A stretch of DNA of 64,000 bases from Diphasiastrum complanatum (GCA_029204225.1 MU831855.1:36318-100317), one strand, 5' to 3'; numbered from the stretch's first letter, positions 1 through 13,004 are shown. Notes: a model not told the origin generated them from the sequence alone. Numbers and translations: made by a program.

Positions 1-939
1 CTCCAGTATTCGATGTTGTTGGTCACACCATGATTTAATTCTATGTCAAGGCACGTTTTTGACTAATTACCTTGAGAGGAACCAGACACTCTAATTGAGA
101 CATATGGAGTATTGCATGTCTGTGTGACAGATATAGGAAGGAGGATTGCATGAAGAGATGTGATCTATTTATAGTTGACCTGCATGGGGGTTGCATGGTT
201 TCATTCACATGACTCTACTCTCTATATAATGAGGTAGGGATTCTCCCATCGACATATTGGGTTTAGGTTACCAGCTTCTCTCTTCTCCTCTCGCTTCACA
301 TGGCATGGCTAGGGGGCTAGATCGATCTAGGATTGGTTGGGCGGTTTGGCTCCATAGTCTCTCTTATTGTGTTCTCCTATCCTCATCTTAGGGAAATCCC
401 TTAGAGTTGTTATGATTGTACTTCTGATGGTCCAACAACTTATCAGTTGCTCGGTTAGTTCAATAATTTATCTATCTGATCAATCGAACATCCAGAGTGC
501 AATTGCTTTGTTCTTCCTCTCTGTTATCATAAAGTACTATTTCAAGAAGAACGCGACTCTAACTTCATTAAGATTGTATCTATTCACGACTGAATAATCA
601 ATGTTCCAGTAATCTAAGTCGTGTATACTATGATCGAATGCTCATTTTATTTATGTTTTGATCAATTGTTGCTTGCAAAAAAACTTATTCGTAGATTAAA
701 TCGTTTTGTTTGATTGATAGTCTGAGTCGATCATGTCGCTCTAATTTTTGCACCTAATATACTTTCGCAAAGCTAAATCATAAACCAATTTAATCTGTGC
801 ATGGCCATGGAATCGATTGCATCGATCCGGTGACTTTGAAGCCGCGATCAAATAGGATAGCAGACTTCGATCTGTCAAAGTCGGCCTGAATTCTCGCTTG
901 CCTCTCTCTATTGCGATGTACAAACTTCCAATCCCAACA
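1..939 (+). repeat. Copia LTR, plus strand (5' edge at or beyond window start)
   Basis: Long terminal repeat of a decayed Copia element. Positions 1-210 recur in reverse complement at about 9436-9640, and about 550-939 recur in reverse complement at 11800-12440, so this is a repeat and not a gene. A TATA-like stretch (tctatataat, 221-230) followed by a pyrimidine-rich segment looks like an LTR promoter. The 3' edge is placed at 939, where the sequence ends in cccaaca; the minus-strand relative at 11800 begins with the complementary tgttggga next to a primer-binding-site-like motif. Pol coding sequence follows almost directly, so the leader, gag and protease are deleted. The short open frame at 367-597 is not believable as a gene. 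Confidence 0.7.
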
Positions 940-2806
940 AAATCATTCTGGCAACATATTGTTTCAGCAATGGCTTACGTGTAGAACCGATGCCTTCTTG
1001 ACAACAAAAATTCTCATGAAATCTGAACAAAATCCAAGCCTTCATTGAAACATTTGAGAGTATTTGGATGTACTACCTATGCTCATGTCCCAAAGGACAA
1101 CATATCAGAATTAGATGAACATTCATTCGAAACTATTTTTGTTGGCTATTGTACTTCTGATGGAATGTATAGACTATACAATATAGAGAGTTGTAAAATT
1201 TTCATTTACAAGGATGTGACTTTTATTGAAGATCAGTTTATTGATTTGAAGGGCAAGGACCAGATGTAGTCTACAATTTTTGCCTTGACAACTAATACAT
1301 ATCGAAAGACTGTTTTGATTTCTTCCAACAATCATTATGTACAGCTAGATCTAGAAGAAGAAGAAGAAGCTGCAACTTAGGAGTAGCTGACACAACCAAC
1401 ACAAAGTCAAATTTTCCAACCAGAAATTTCAACCAAGAGATCAACAAGAATTTGAACTTATCCTATCCGAGACACTGATCATGAGCCAACCATGATTGAA
1501 GAAGCTATGCCACAGGCCGATTCAGATCTCTGGAAAGAAGCTATGGACAAGGAGTACAACTCACTGCTGAGGAACAACACATGGACTGTCACCAAGCTGC
1601 CATCAGACAGAAAGGTAATCGACTGCAAATGGATCTTCAAGATCAAATACAAAGCAGACGACAATATCGACAGACAGAAAGCCCGAATCGTGGCAAGGAG
1701 ATTTTCACAAATTTCCAATATCGACTACTTTGAAACTTTCAGCCCAGTTGTCAAACATACTTCCATCTAACTGCTACTATCATATGTTTCTGCATCGGAT
1801 CTTGAGGTACACCAGATGGATGTACAAACAACATTCCTCAATAGAGTTATCGAGGGGACATTTACATGATCCACCTAGAGGGCTATATCCCCAATGGTCG
1901 AGAAGATCAGGTATGCAAACTCCATAAAGCTTTGTACGGTTTGAAACAATCATCCAGAGCATGGTTCCATCGAATCAACACATTTTTGAGCGATCATGGA
2001 TTTGAACCATGCTCTACAAGCTATAATGTATATTTCAAAGCTATCAATCAATTCTTTGTCATCATCACACTTTATGTGGATGATACGTTGCTGTTCAACA
2101 AAAATATTGAACTGACAAAGGACTCTAAGAGGATTCTATCCCAAGAATTCGAGATGACAGATCTAAAAGAAGTGCATTAGTGTCTCGAGATTCAGATCCA
2201 TAGAGATAAAGGCAGAAGACTTCTCTATATCACCCAGTAGAGGTACTTCTATAATTTGTTGATGAAATTCAATTTCATGAATTGCAAGTTTGTACATAAT
2301 CCCATGGACCCAGGTCTAAAATTATCTAAGGAGCAATGCCCTCAATGAGGAGAAGGCCAAAATGAAGAGATATCCATATCAATCAATTATTGGATCCCTG
2401 ATGTATGCAATGATCTCTACCATACTCGATTTTGAAAATGCCATCAGCTCTTTGAGCCAATACATGGCCAACCCTAGAATGATCCACTAGAAAACTCTTT
2501 TCAGAGTAATCAGGTATGTACGAACTATTATTGACCTTTGTATCTGCTATGGTGATGTCGAATTAGAAGCAATGGCCAAAGTGCTATAAACTAACAAAAA
2601 AATTTGTATTCTATGCACATTCTAAACATACCAAGACTAACTATCATTTCATTAGGAATTTTTCTTAAAATAGAAAGATTGATTTGATACATTGTAGGAC
2701 AAAGAATTAGTTAGTTGGTATATTCACAAAGCCTTTAAGTTCATCTAAATTTGAGTTTTTTTAGAGAAATATTTGTATGCAAGATAAACTAAGGCTTTAG
2801 AGAGAG
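940..2806 (+). pseudogene. Decayed Copia pol (integrase end, reverse transcriptase, RNase H)
   Basis: Remnant of Copia polyprotein broken by stops and frameshifts. The integrase C-terminal region is at about 980-1265 (KHLRVFGCTTYAHVPKD, then a VGY motif). The RT begins at about 1490 with DCKWIFKIK and ARIVARRF, and continues as LYGLKQSSRAW at about 1935 and YVDDTLLF at about 2075, so the catalytic YVDD is still readable. An RNase H/tail segment (HSKHTKTNYHFIRN, then IFTKPL) reads at about 2615-2740. A purine-rich run, ttagagagag (2797-2806), stands just before a tgttagg start and fits a polypurine tract. gag, protease and most of integrase are missing. The encoded family matches the minus-strand copies at 6.7-11.6 kb. 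Confidence 0.8.
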
Positions 2807-3119
2807 TGTTAGGTGTATTGTAAGCCTTGTGTATCTTCTTATGGACACCTCTATGCTATTGTAAGAAAGTCATTTGATTTAGGATGTGAATTGCATAAAG
2901 ACATAGAACATGAGTTTTGGATGCATGGATCAAAGCTTATGAGGATTTAATAAGAGTAATTTTTGTTTGCAAATTTCGTAAAGACATAGAACATGAGTTT
3001 GGGATGCATGGATCAAAGTTTATGAGGATTTCAAAAGGATTATTTCTGTTTGAGATTCTAAAGAAAATAGCCACATGCCTAACTTACAAATCATCTAGTT
3101 GCTTTAAAGTTTTCCTTTA
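2807..3119 (+). repeat. Probable 3' LTR start with an 83-bp tandem duplication
   Basis: Begins tgttaggtg immediately after a purine-rich tract, as a Copia 3' LTR should. The far edge cannot be placed because no second copy was recognised, so the end given is arbitrary. Inside it, an 83-bp unit is repeated in tandem: aaagacatagaacatgag starts at 2897 and again at 2980, with a few mismatches. The 67-codon open frame across this repeat is a by-product of the duplication. Confidence 0.45.
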
Positions 3120-6100
3120 AGTTGACACATATTATCTAGGAGTTGCAATTGCTCAAAGTACAAAAAGAGACATGCCTGTGGTGGATGAAAGAAAATAAAA
3201 TAAAGAGACTCTTAGTAGGTTGGGGAGTGAATTTTTTTGCAGTGAAAAGCTTATATTGTAATCATGTCCAAATATGAAGACGCTCAAGAACACGAACTCA
3301 TTGCAAAATGTCTTAACACAAGGCACATGTAACTAAAAGGAGATATTGCATATCTACTAACTGGTATCCAAATTGTTGCAATTATTGAATCACAAGAGCA
3401 ATGTGCTCATGATAGCTAAAGGAGTTTTTAAGAATAGTCACTTGTTGCAAAAGGCCTTATTATTCACACTCATATTAGTGAAATGCCAAAAAAAGAGTCT
3501 CAAATTATGAAACTAAATTCTACTATACTTTTTAGTTTTCTATTTTGTGTGCTTTGCAAAACATGTAGTTAAGCAACATCTCCCAACTCCTATTTCAAAA
3601 ATCGTAGTTGACTCTAGGGACACTATTGTGTTTGAGGACCTCTAATGTCAAGAGGGTATGTTATGTGCATTTTTAGGTACATTGTATATATGTCAATTTC
3701 ATAAGTACTAGTACCAAAATTAGACTCAAAATGTAAGAATAATATCTCTTTCATTATTTAATGGATAATGCATTTGAAGATTTTTGACATGTTTTCATAT
3801 AAGGTGAACAACAAAACTACATGTATGTGCATCTATATTGAACATACATTTCATGTATATCAAATCTATAGTCCACATTATGTTGGCCTTCTAGAAAGAC
3901 ACAAAAAAAGAAGCTATATACTATAATGCTCTATGTATTATAAACAATTTCTATTTAAAAAATAAATTCTTTTTTTTGCATCGATTGGGTTAAAAGTTGC
4001 AACTAATGATAATGATAACTAGTTATATGAACTTGTTTAATTAAACATAGAATTGGTTGTCTTTATGTGCTTTCTTGGTATGTTATTGTGATATAGTAAA
4101 AAAACACACTTTTCTATTTTGTAAGGAATCTACTTTTTGGTTTCCCATGTGTCATGCCCAACTTCTATAAACAAAACTTAGATGGAAAAGTATAGTGAAT
4201 GAACCATTTTTTACTTCAAGAAGCCACTTAGATAAGGAGGTATAGTGGATAGATTGCATTTATTTATTTTATTTATAATGATGATGTCTTTTACATTTAT
4301 GAAACTCATGATATATTCAACTTCAACAAAATTTCAGCTATATAATTTTTTATGTCTCACAAATATATTATTTTTGAAAGATTTATGGTGCATTAAAATT
4401 CACCAAGGATTTTTTCAATATAATAGAACTATATCAATATTAAAAAAATGTATAAGAGGAGAAAAAAGTCCCAAAGCTTAAATCATGTATGGGACATAAG
4501 TTTGAAGTTCTAAAAAAACGTGTACCCAAACTACTATAACACATCAAACAAGGAGTGCACAAGAAAGGGAGACTGCTATTCCATATGCACAACATGCCAT
4601 TGGGTGCATATTATAGTTTGGTGCACTAAAATTTTTTAATTTGGACAAACATTGCACATGCATATATGTATCTCATTCCATCATATTTTTGACCGATTGA
4701 AGTAAACAAATTAACTTGCACAACATTTTCAAACGTACAAAGCCCTCTACTTTTTCATCCAAATACCCATTTCCAATGTGCAACAATGGGGTATAGGGTT
4801 TATAAGATTGACGATATATTGATGCACTCAAAGAAAATAAATCACCAAAACTTCATGTATAAAAAAACAAAATGGTGTGTTTAAGAATGTCTTCATTTTA
4901 CCTAATTCTCCACAATACTTATCACAACCAATCAACCATCACAGTGCTCTAAAAAATCCCCTCTAGTAGAGTGTTTATGAAGAAAAGAGATATTAATTCT
5001 TTGAAGAGACATGTAGTATATTAGAGACAAAAAAATTGTATGATCGGAGATCTTCTCGAGGAGACAAGAGAGAAAATTCAATATAGGGAGGCTGAAAATA
5101 AAACTCATATTTGGACATATGGACACATTGGTTGTGACAACATTAACCAAACTACTTTTAGTAAGATAGATCATGGGAGATCTAGTGTGAATGTGGATCC
5201 GAACATGCATCTGACAATAAAGAAGAGAAGCTGGTGAGTGTGGTGGAGAGGTTTTTTTTTTTTTTTGGGGAGGGGGGGAACAATAAGGATTGAGAATGCA
5301 AGATTATGATAACAATATTGGAGCAATTTTAATATGGGAAAGATAATAGAGCAATTTTGATATGAAAACATTATTCTCTTGAGGAGAATTTAGATTCTTT
5401 ACTGGACAAAAAAATTGCATATATAGGAAGTAACTTACTAGAATTTTTAAAAAGAACGAGTAAAGAAGGGAAGTGAAATTTTTTGGGTTTGATAGAAGAA
5501 AACAATGTTATCTAGGGAATGGTTATAAAGGAACTATAGAAATTCAAGATTAATGATATATTACTAAAAGTTTAGTGAGCATATCTATTTTAGATACATG
5601 ATTTATATGAATAATGGATGCTTCATATGCTATCAAAACACATTATGAGAAGCTTTGGGGATTGATAGATGTCATGCCTACAAAAAATGCAATGCTAAGA
5701 CAAATTTTTTCCATGTTTTTTTAAAATGAAAAAGATAAAGCCTTGAAAACTTCCTTACATGACCTTACTTATCTAGAGAAGAGATAGTTCAATTTTTTAT
5801 TTTATTTATACAGTTTTTTTTGTGGACTTTAAAATATTGAGTATACTAAGACGTAATAGCATTCTATTCGTTTTGTCAAAATTTTATTACTTAAACTTCA
5901 AATAATTTGAAAGGTTTAGTAGAATCCTCTTTGTAATTATCTAAGGAATACAAACCATCTCTAATTTAAAGAAATTGGATTTCATGGAGGCTTATTTTTA
6001 GGCTTAAAATTGTTTGCTAGCTTTGAACTTTTAGTTCAACATTGTTTCATTAGTCACAAATTATTTGTTTCAACTATAAGGGAACAATTTCATTGTCAAA

Positions 6101-6717
6101 CTTGTGTTATTTTTTTGGCATCTATTTCAACTTACAATAGATGTGAATTGAAAATATCCATAGTTGAAATTGTGTGTGAAAATTTTGGATAAAATGTGTT
6201 GTAGTTTCCCCTTGTCGAAGACTTCATTTAGCCTTTTAGAAGTGTTTTGATCTTGAACTTCCACACACGATAATTTGCGCCATCAAAATTGATCACCATA
6301 TTTGATCGAATGGTTTTCTTTTTTTCCCATATCGCGACTAGGTACTAAAACACACCATTGATCGTGTTCAAGCTCGTAGGCTTGAGAGAGAGAGAGCTAA
6401 CTATTCAAATGCTTCTAGTTCATAACTTGATAATTGTATGAATATGAACAACTAATTATACTAAGAAATTAGGTCGTCAAATGCGATTGTCAGTTGGCTG
6501 ATGTCCGCTGGTATCCATCCAGTTCCTTCTTAGTGATTGTTGATAAGCGGTGGAAATTGGTCCTAAACAGTTTGCCTACATAAATGAACTAAAATTGTCA
6601 CTCTGCAGAAATGAACTAAACTGCCATAGGCGAAAAAGTCGACAGTGTCGAGATTTTGCAAAAAAGATGACAATGTCCTTAAATCCCATTTAGGGTAGCC
6701 CTACATTTTTGCCAGAG
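3120..6717. other. AT-rich intergenic sequence without a recognisable gene
   Basis: Strongly AT-rich, with homopolymer runs (for example poly-T near 5253-5265) and no open frame resembling a known protein. A short stretch near 5610-5780 reads weakly like Copia gag (LWGLIDVMPTKNAMLRQ) but is too decayed to call. No tRNA, rRNA or exon-like segment was seen. It is probably old transposon debris. Confidence 0.5.
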
Positions 6718-8340
6718 TCATTTTCTTAACATTTGAGGCACTTTGGAATTTGATTTCTGTTTAATGAAATAAACATCTGTTCTTCTGGAGAATTCATCAA
6801 TGAAAGTGATGAAATATTTTGCATCTAATAATGAAGGATTTTGCATAGGTCCACATATATTTGTATGAAAAACATCTAATAGATCTTTTGCTGCATGACT
6901 ATGGTTTGATCTAAAAGGAATCCTAGCCTGCTTTCCAAAGATGTAGCTATAGCAGACAGGGAGATTGACCTTATCAGAAGGATAGTCGAGATCAAGAACC
7001 ATGGATTGTCTGGACATGTTCAAAACAGATGCACAATTCGTGTCCTAAGCGATGATGCCATAGTAATACTTTATTGACTAAAACAAAGGTTTTCAAGGCT
7101 TGACTAGACTCAGAATAACAATGCACCAATCTATACAAGTAACCCTGCCTCTTGCCGAGTGCAAGGATCTTATTACTCCTATCAATAATTTTGCATTGAT
7201 CAGATTTGAATTCTACCTTATGACCTAAATCTGTAATTCTACTTACTGATAACATATTTGTAGAGAGTTTAGAAACATATAAGACCTTTGATAGTAGTTT
7301 GAATTGATCATGCTGAAATCGCAATCTTACAATACCTTCACCTTCAATAGTGTGAGTACTATTGTCACCAAGATGAACAAATTTCTTTGTGTTGTAAGGT
7401 GTGTAGGAGTTGAAGATCTCACGTTGATTGGTCATGTGTTGATTGCTCCAGAATCCAGAAACCATGAATCATCCAAAAATGTGCTTTGATCTTTGACCAT
7501 GAATGCGCCTTTGTCCACTTCGACCTGGGGAGATGATGAAACTGTGTTTGCTTGTTGATCAGGTTGCTTCAATGCATTCTTCGCTTGGAGAATTCGACAA
7601 TCCTTGATCTCATGGTTATTGCGCTTGCAATACTTGTAAAACTTCTTCTTCTTCGATTGTGGATCTGATGATTGTGCTTGACTTTGAGTCTATTTCTTCT
7701 TGGAGCTTTTCTGCTTCTGTCACTTAGAGGCTTTGTTGACATATAGAGCTTGAGAGGAGGAAGTAGACGAAGTGTATTGACTTCTTCGATTGTCTTCTTG
7801 TAGCAACATAGTGATAACTCTAGTAAGAGTTAAATCTGAGTGTGTTGATATGATCATCACCCAGTTCTCATATGTAGAGGGCAAGCTTGAAAGCAATGTC
7901 ATAATTGCGTCTTGATCGTCTATGACTGATCCGACAACGGCCATCTGTTGCAAGAGATTCTTAAACTGGTTACTGTGACTCTGAAGAGAATCACCAGTAG
8001 ACATCTTGAATGTGAAGAATTTCCTTCATAGATGTAACTTAGTAGTTACGTCCCTCACGTCATATAGTGAGTTCAGGATGTCCCAAACGTCTCTTGACGT
8101 TTTAGCTTCAGCTATGTGTCCAATCTGTGTATCTGATATATTGAGGATAATAAGCGCGAAAGCTTTACCGTCCTTCGATTTCCACTTTGAGTCGTCGTCT
8201 TCAGGTTTTACTTTTGTACCTGTAACAACATCCCATAATTTGCTGGCGATTAGCAAGGTCTTCATCTTAAATTTCCACAAATGATAATTGGAACCATTCA
8301 GCTTGTCTGCGATATAACCAGCTTTACTTTGAGAATCCAT
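6718..8340 (-). pseudogene. Decayed Copia gag-protease-integrase, minus strand
   Basis: Read from 8340 downward. The gag starts with MDSQSKAG and has the LNGSNYHLWKFKM motif of the Copia gag N-terminus. Gag continues at 8004-7720 (LLSSLPSTYENW). A zinc-knuckle-like segment follows near 7640-7580, with damaged cysteines. The protease DSGA motif is corrupted to FWSNQHMT near 7440. GAG-pre-integrase follows (LLWHHRLGHE) and then the start of integrase (CGPMQNPSLLDAKYFITFIDEFSRR). The copy stops near 6718, so the integrase end, RT and RNase H are lost. A linked PBS and LTR sit upstream at 8492-9158. It is the same family as the copy at 9692-11643. Confidence 0.8.
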
Positions 8341-8491
8341 CTAGAACTTAGTCCGTCGATTGTATCGATGACGCTAAGATGCAGTAATGCCAACAATAGG
8401 AAATCAATTCTTTGATACTGAAAGGTTGAAAAGAACTGAAGAGTATGATTATCAATTTGATATCGCCAAAGATATCAAGTATTAGAGATTT

Positions 8492-8504
8492 CACTTTGAT
8501 ACCA
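8492..8504 (-). other. Primer binding site of the minus-strand Copia
   Basis: On the minus strand this reads tggtatcaaagtg directly after the LTR end in ...ccgaca. It resembles the tggtatcagagc sequence complementary to the 3' end of initiator methionine tRNA, used by most plant Copia elements, with one central change. Confidence 0.7.
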
Positions 8505-9158
8505 TGTCGGAAAGAGGTGTGCAGAAGATAGGTCGAACTCGAAAAGAAACGACAATATGCAATCCATTATCTCTCTATTCTGGGAACAACCCAACTTTAG
8601 GTTACAACTCAAGCTGCTACCAACACCGGATTTCTGAAAATCAGAATTCAAAGACCTTTCACCACAGATCCTAGTCTGAAACATATAGATAAGAAACAAG
8701 TTGCCTTTATTGCAACAGTTTCCTTTCTGCATCAAAGCTATGCAAAAAGCAAAAGCAACAACAGGCATGAACCACCTACCCTCACGAGTTTCAGTAGAAT
8801 ATGACAGAGTTTCAAGAACTCATACAAAAGTCAAAAAGAAGGTTTGCATGTCCGGTTTGTGTTCTATAAACCGAGTTACATATCTCTTATAATCTCTACT
8901 CTTACACAGACTCTTAATCCTGTAAATTTTCAAGTTTACAAAAATAGAGAGGAGATCAAGATCTTGCAGGGAACAACAATTCTAGGGAGGGGGTTGGTCT
9001 CTACTTACATTCATAGCTTATCTTTCCACTCAAAATTAAAGTATAAGCAACTGCAACTCCACCTTATGTTTCTAACATGCATTTTACAGGAGGATTTGGA
9101 ACAAGAATCCTAATTCTCAGCATGTTATAACTGGAATCATGCTCTTATGTTCCTAACA
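8505..9158 (-). repeat. 5' LTR of the minus-strand Copia (6.7-9.2 kb copy)
   Basis: Bounded by minus-strand TGTTAGGAAC at 9158 and CCGACA at 8505, next to the PBS, giving a 654-bp TG...CA repeat. The partner 3' LTR was not found downstream, in keeping with the truncation of the coding part near 6718. The outer edge (9158) is inferred only from the TG start. Confidence 0.6.
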
Positions 9159-9435
9159 GTCCATACAACCTGGAAATATTGATTCACAATCAATTATCTA
9201 TGAACTTGAACAAAACAAGCAGATTCAAAACATTGTGAGCTGATGCATGTTATTCACAACTTTAGCTGAGCAAAAACCAGCAATGAAATAAGTAACTAGA
9301 TCAACCATTGCCGATCACTCAACACCATTTGAAAATTTCCCCAAGAAATCATGAAATTTTGCAGCATCCTTACCAAAACCCCATGTAGAAGTGCAATCTA
9401 CCATAATTTCGAAAAAAGAGTCTTGTGCATGAAAC

Positions 9436-9640
9436 CATGCAACCCCCATGCAGGTCAACTATAAATAGATCACATCTCTTAATGCAGTCCTCCTGCCTAT
9501 ATCCATCACACAGACATGCAATACTCCATATGTCTCAATTAGAGTGTCTGGGTCCTCTCAAGATAATTAGTCACAAACAGGCCTTGACATGGAAGTAAAT
9601 CATGGCGTGACCAACAACATCGAATACTGGAAGGCCGGTC
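9436..9640 (-). repeat. LTR fragment, inverted copy of window positions 1-210
   Basis: The reverse complement matches the first ~210 bases of the window with scattered differences, including the ctatttatag stretch and the gcatgggggttgcatgg motif. It lies just downstream (minus strand) of the truncated integrase at 9692, so it is probably what remains of the 3' end of that copy. The roughly 280 bases between 9158 and 9436 show nothing recognisable. Confidence 0.7.
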
Positions 9641-9691
9641 TACCATATTAGGACTATTCCAAGTCCTTAACCGAATACGGCCATGACAACA

Positions 9692-11643
9692 TTAGCCAGC
9701 AAAAATAGTTTTGAATGAATGCTCATCTAATTTCTTTCTAATGTCCTTTGGGACATGAGCATAGGCAGTACATTTGAATACTCTCAAATGTTTCATTGAA
9801 GGCTTGGATCCTATCCAGACTTCATGAGGGGTTTTGTTGTCAGGGAGGCCTTTAGTCATACATCGGTTCTGCATGTAAGTTTTTGGTGATACAACATGTT
9901 ACCAGAATGATTTGGGCAAGAAAGCAAATGCATGATAACTCATGCTTCCTTGCCCAAATCGTTGTCACTCCTAAGAGCTTTATTTTTTTTGCTTGTCTGC
10001 AACTCTTCATTTTCTTTGTATTTCTTGAAGAGCTGGAAGGCTTCAAATTTGTGCTTCAAACAATATACAATAGTTCTTTTAGAATAGTCATCTATAAATG
10101 TAATAAAGAATTTAACACCAAGCAGCGATGGTGTATGCATTGGGCCACATATATCAATATCTACAATGTCTAGCAAATATATAGATACGTGTTCTTGATT
10201 TGACTTAAATGTCCTTCTTGTCTGCTTTCCTATGATACAGCTCTGGCAGACAAGAGGGTCGACAATTCGATAGTCTAAATCAAGGACTGAAGAATGTCTA
10301 GACATGTTGCCTATTGATACATGATTAAGGTGACCAAGTCTATAATGCCAAATCAATTCTTTATTGATAGATGCTAAACTACTTAAAGCATAATCAGTCG
10401 CTGAGTTACAATGACTAAGCCTATAGAGATATCATTGTCTCTTTCCGAGTGCAATAACTCTCTTGCTTTTATCAAAAAATTGATAGGAATCTATTTGAAA
10501 CTCTACCCTATGTCCTAAATCTATAATTCGACTGATCTACAATAGATTCAGGACATACAATACATTTGGTATCAGTTTTGACAGTCCATTCTGAAAATTC
10601 AGTCTAATAGTACCTTCACCTCCGATTCTATGTGACCTGATGTCTCCAAGGTGAACAAACTTCTTGGTGTTGTAGGTCAAATAGTCGATAAACCATTCTT
10701 GATGGCTTGTCATGTGTTGTGTTGCTCCAGAATCGAGGAACCATTCCTTCAATTGTTCAACATGGTGATGGTTCACCGTGAAGGCCTCTTGCTCGTCATC
10801 GTCATCTTCTTAGATCTTCTACTTCGAGTTTGCTACATGGGCTTGTTGATCCATTGTTTTTTCTCGTCGTTGTTGAACTTCAAGATCCGACAATCCTGAA
10901 TTTCGTGGTTCGTCCTCTTGCTACTTGCAGAAGATTCTTTTCTTGTTCTAAGCATGTTGTTGATTCTGGATCTTCTGTGATTGTTTCTGATTGTCTTCGA
11001 TTTGTCTGATAGCTTTCTTCTTTTGTTGTTTCCTTGTGCTCTTCTTGTAGAATAATGCTTGCAAGTCTTTGATGGAGGACAAGTATGCTCCATTCCTTCT
11101 TGTCTCCTCCTACAACAACATGATTATGACTCTGGACAATGTAATATCTGAGTGTGTGAAAATCATTATCACCCAGTTTTCATATGAGGATGGCAAGCTG
11201 GACAATAAGGTCATTACAACATCAGAGTCATCAATCACCGAACCTATTTCCACCATTTGCTCTAATAAAGTCTTGAATCGAATAATGTGATTCTGAACAG
11301 AATCACTTTTTGACATTCTGAATGAGAAATTTTTTTTTCTCATATGCATCTTTGAAGTGACATCCCTCACTTCGTATAGTGTGTTCAATATATCTCAAGC
11401 CTCTTTCAAATATTGGGTTTGTCTAATGTGGTCAATCTATGTGTCGGAGATGTTAAGGGCGATCAAGATGAAAGCCTTGCCATGCCTGAGCTTCCACTTG
11501 GAGATGGCTTGCTCATTGACACTGGGAAGTAGTTCGGTTCCAACGACTATTTCCCAAAGCTCCTTGCTCTTGAATTTCCACAAGTGGTAATTCAAACCAT
11601 TGAGTTTGTCTACCATTAGAGCAAATTGTGATTGCGAATCCAT
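9692..11643 (-). pseudogene. Decayed Copia gag-protease-integrase, second minus-strand copy
   Basis: Read from 11643 downward. Gag starts with MDSQSQFALMVDKLNG, followed by LLSSLPSSYENW near 11200. The protease keeps an intact core, WFLDSGATQHMT (near 10740). GAG-pre-integrase reads MIWHYRLGHLNH (10356), and integrase follows with CGPMHTPSLLGVKFFITFIDDYS and ALRSDN. After a gap, the integrase C-terminal part (KHLRVFKCTAYAHVPKD) is near 9790. Several frameshifts and stops split it into pieces. The RT and RNase H are absent, and the copy runs into an LTR fragment near 9640. It is closely related to the 6718-8340 copy and to the plus-strand pol at 0.94-2.8 kb. Confidence 0.8.
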
Positions 11644-11787
11644 CTAGAAATCCAGGATGAGTGTATGCAGATAGTAGATTATATGATTGGAAACAATTAT
11701 AGTAAGTGTCAACTCTTTATCAAAATAATCGCTCTGATAATATAAGCTCTAAATTTGCTTCAAAAGAATCAGAGAGTAGAAATTACT

Positions 11788-11799
11788 TCTCTGATATCA
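11788..11799 (-). other. Degenerate primer binding site
   Basis: Minus strand reads tgatatcagaga next to the LTR edge ...atcccaaca. It is a decayed form of the tggtatcagag primer binding site for initiator methionine tRNA. It supports the LTR boundary at 11800. Confidence 0.55.
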
Positions 11800-12444
11800 T
11801 GTTGGGATAGGAAGTCTGCACGTCTCGCGACAAAGAGAGGCGAGCAGAGAATCCTCGGTGCATGGAACTATGTCTATCGTATTCCCAACTTTGATAGTTC
11901 GAAGTCTGTCCTAATTGATCATAGCTTCAAAGTCACTAGATCGATACAATTGATTCCATAGCCATGTGCGAATTAGATTGGTTTTAGATTTGGCTTTGCG
12001 GAAGCGTATTAGGTGTGGAGATTAGAGCATCACAATCAACTCATACTATCAGTCATATAAGACAATTTAATCTACGAATAAGTTTATCTACAAGCAAGAA
12101 GAAATCTAAACATGAATAAAATGAGCATTCAATTGCAATATACACGACTTAGATAACTGGAACATTGATTATTTAGTCACGAATATATATAGTCTGAATG
12201 TAGTCAGAGTCAAGTTCTTCCCAAAACAATACTCTTAGGTGCGGAGATTAGAGCTTCACAATTGACTCAAACTATCAATCATAGAAGAACATTTAATCTA
12301 CGAATAAGCTTATCTACAAGCAAGAAAGAATATGAAGATGAATAAAATGAGCATTCAATCACAATATACACGACCTAGATTATTGGAACATTGATTATTC
12401 AATGGCGAATAGATACAGTTTGAATGCAGTTAGAGTCGTGATCT
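11800..12444 (-). repeat. 5' LTR (part) of the second minus-strand Copia, with an internal tandem duplication
   Basis: Starts at the PBS edge and matches the reverse complement of the plus-strand LTR at about 550-939. A ~205-bp segment starting ggtg.ggagattagagc occurs twice, at 12012 and 12238 (period 226). Each copy carries the cacgac..taga..tggaacattgatta block. The plus-strand LTR has this block once (about 552-755), so the duplication is specific to this copy. The outer LTR edge was not located. Confidence 0.65.
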
Positions 12445-12582
12445 CTTTTTGTCTAGTCCATTCTAATCGAGCAATTGATAAGTTGCTAGATATAGATACA
12501 CATGACTAACTAATTAAAATAATCCTTAATCTATACTTTGTGTGTAAAAGAGAGGGAGTGTTTGTCTGCGTGAAATAGAGGG

Positions 12583-12612
12583 AGTGTGTGTGTGTGTGTG
12601 TGTGTGTGTGTA
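12583..12612. repeat. (TG)n microsatellite
   Basis: About 15 uninterrupted TG units in otherwise unannotated AT-rich sequence. No gene lies in 12445-13000. Confidence 0.95.
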
Positions 12613-13004
12613 CAATTAGAATTAAGAAACTACGTGCTGTTGGCAGTCACCTTTAGACAATATTTGATTCTGTTAGAGATTCTGTCCGATAGTTATTCAA
12701 TGTACTTGTTGATCCGTCAAAAATCGGATTATGGTTGATTGTTTGAGGAAGCGAATCTGGTTAGATGGTCGAACTATCGAGGATGGCCGAACAATCGAAA
12801 ATGGCCGAATAATCAAGGATGACCGAATAGTCAAAGGTGTCTGAACAATCAGGAAACACTATCACTGAATAAGTCAAACATCCAACTAGTTGATGAAATA
12901 GGATTGCATCCACCAGTTCACTCTCATTCTCACTAGAGTTTCTTTCCAACTAAAATTAGTGTACAGATGTTTTGCTATCACTAATCTTGAATCATTTAAA
13001 TATC

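Noticed and set aside
5600-5780. Possible Copia gag remnant
   Set aside because: Only a loose resemblance over about 50 codons with stops; below the level needed to annotate.
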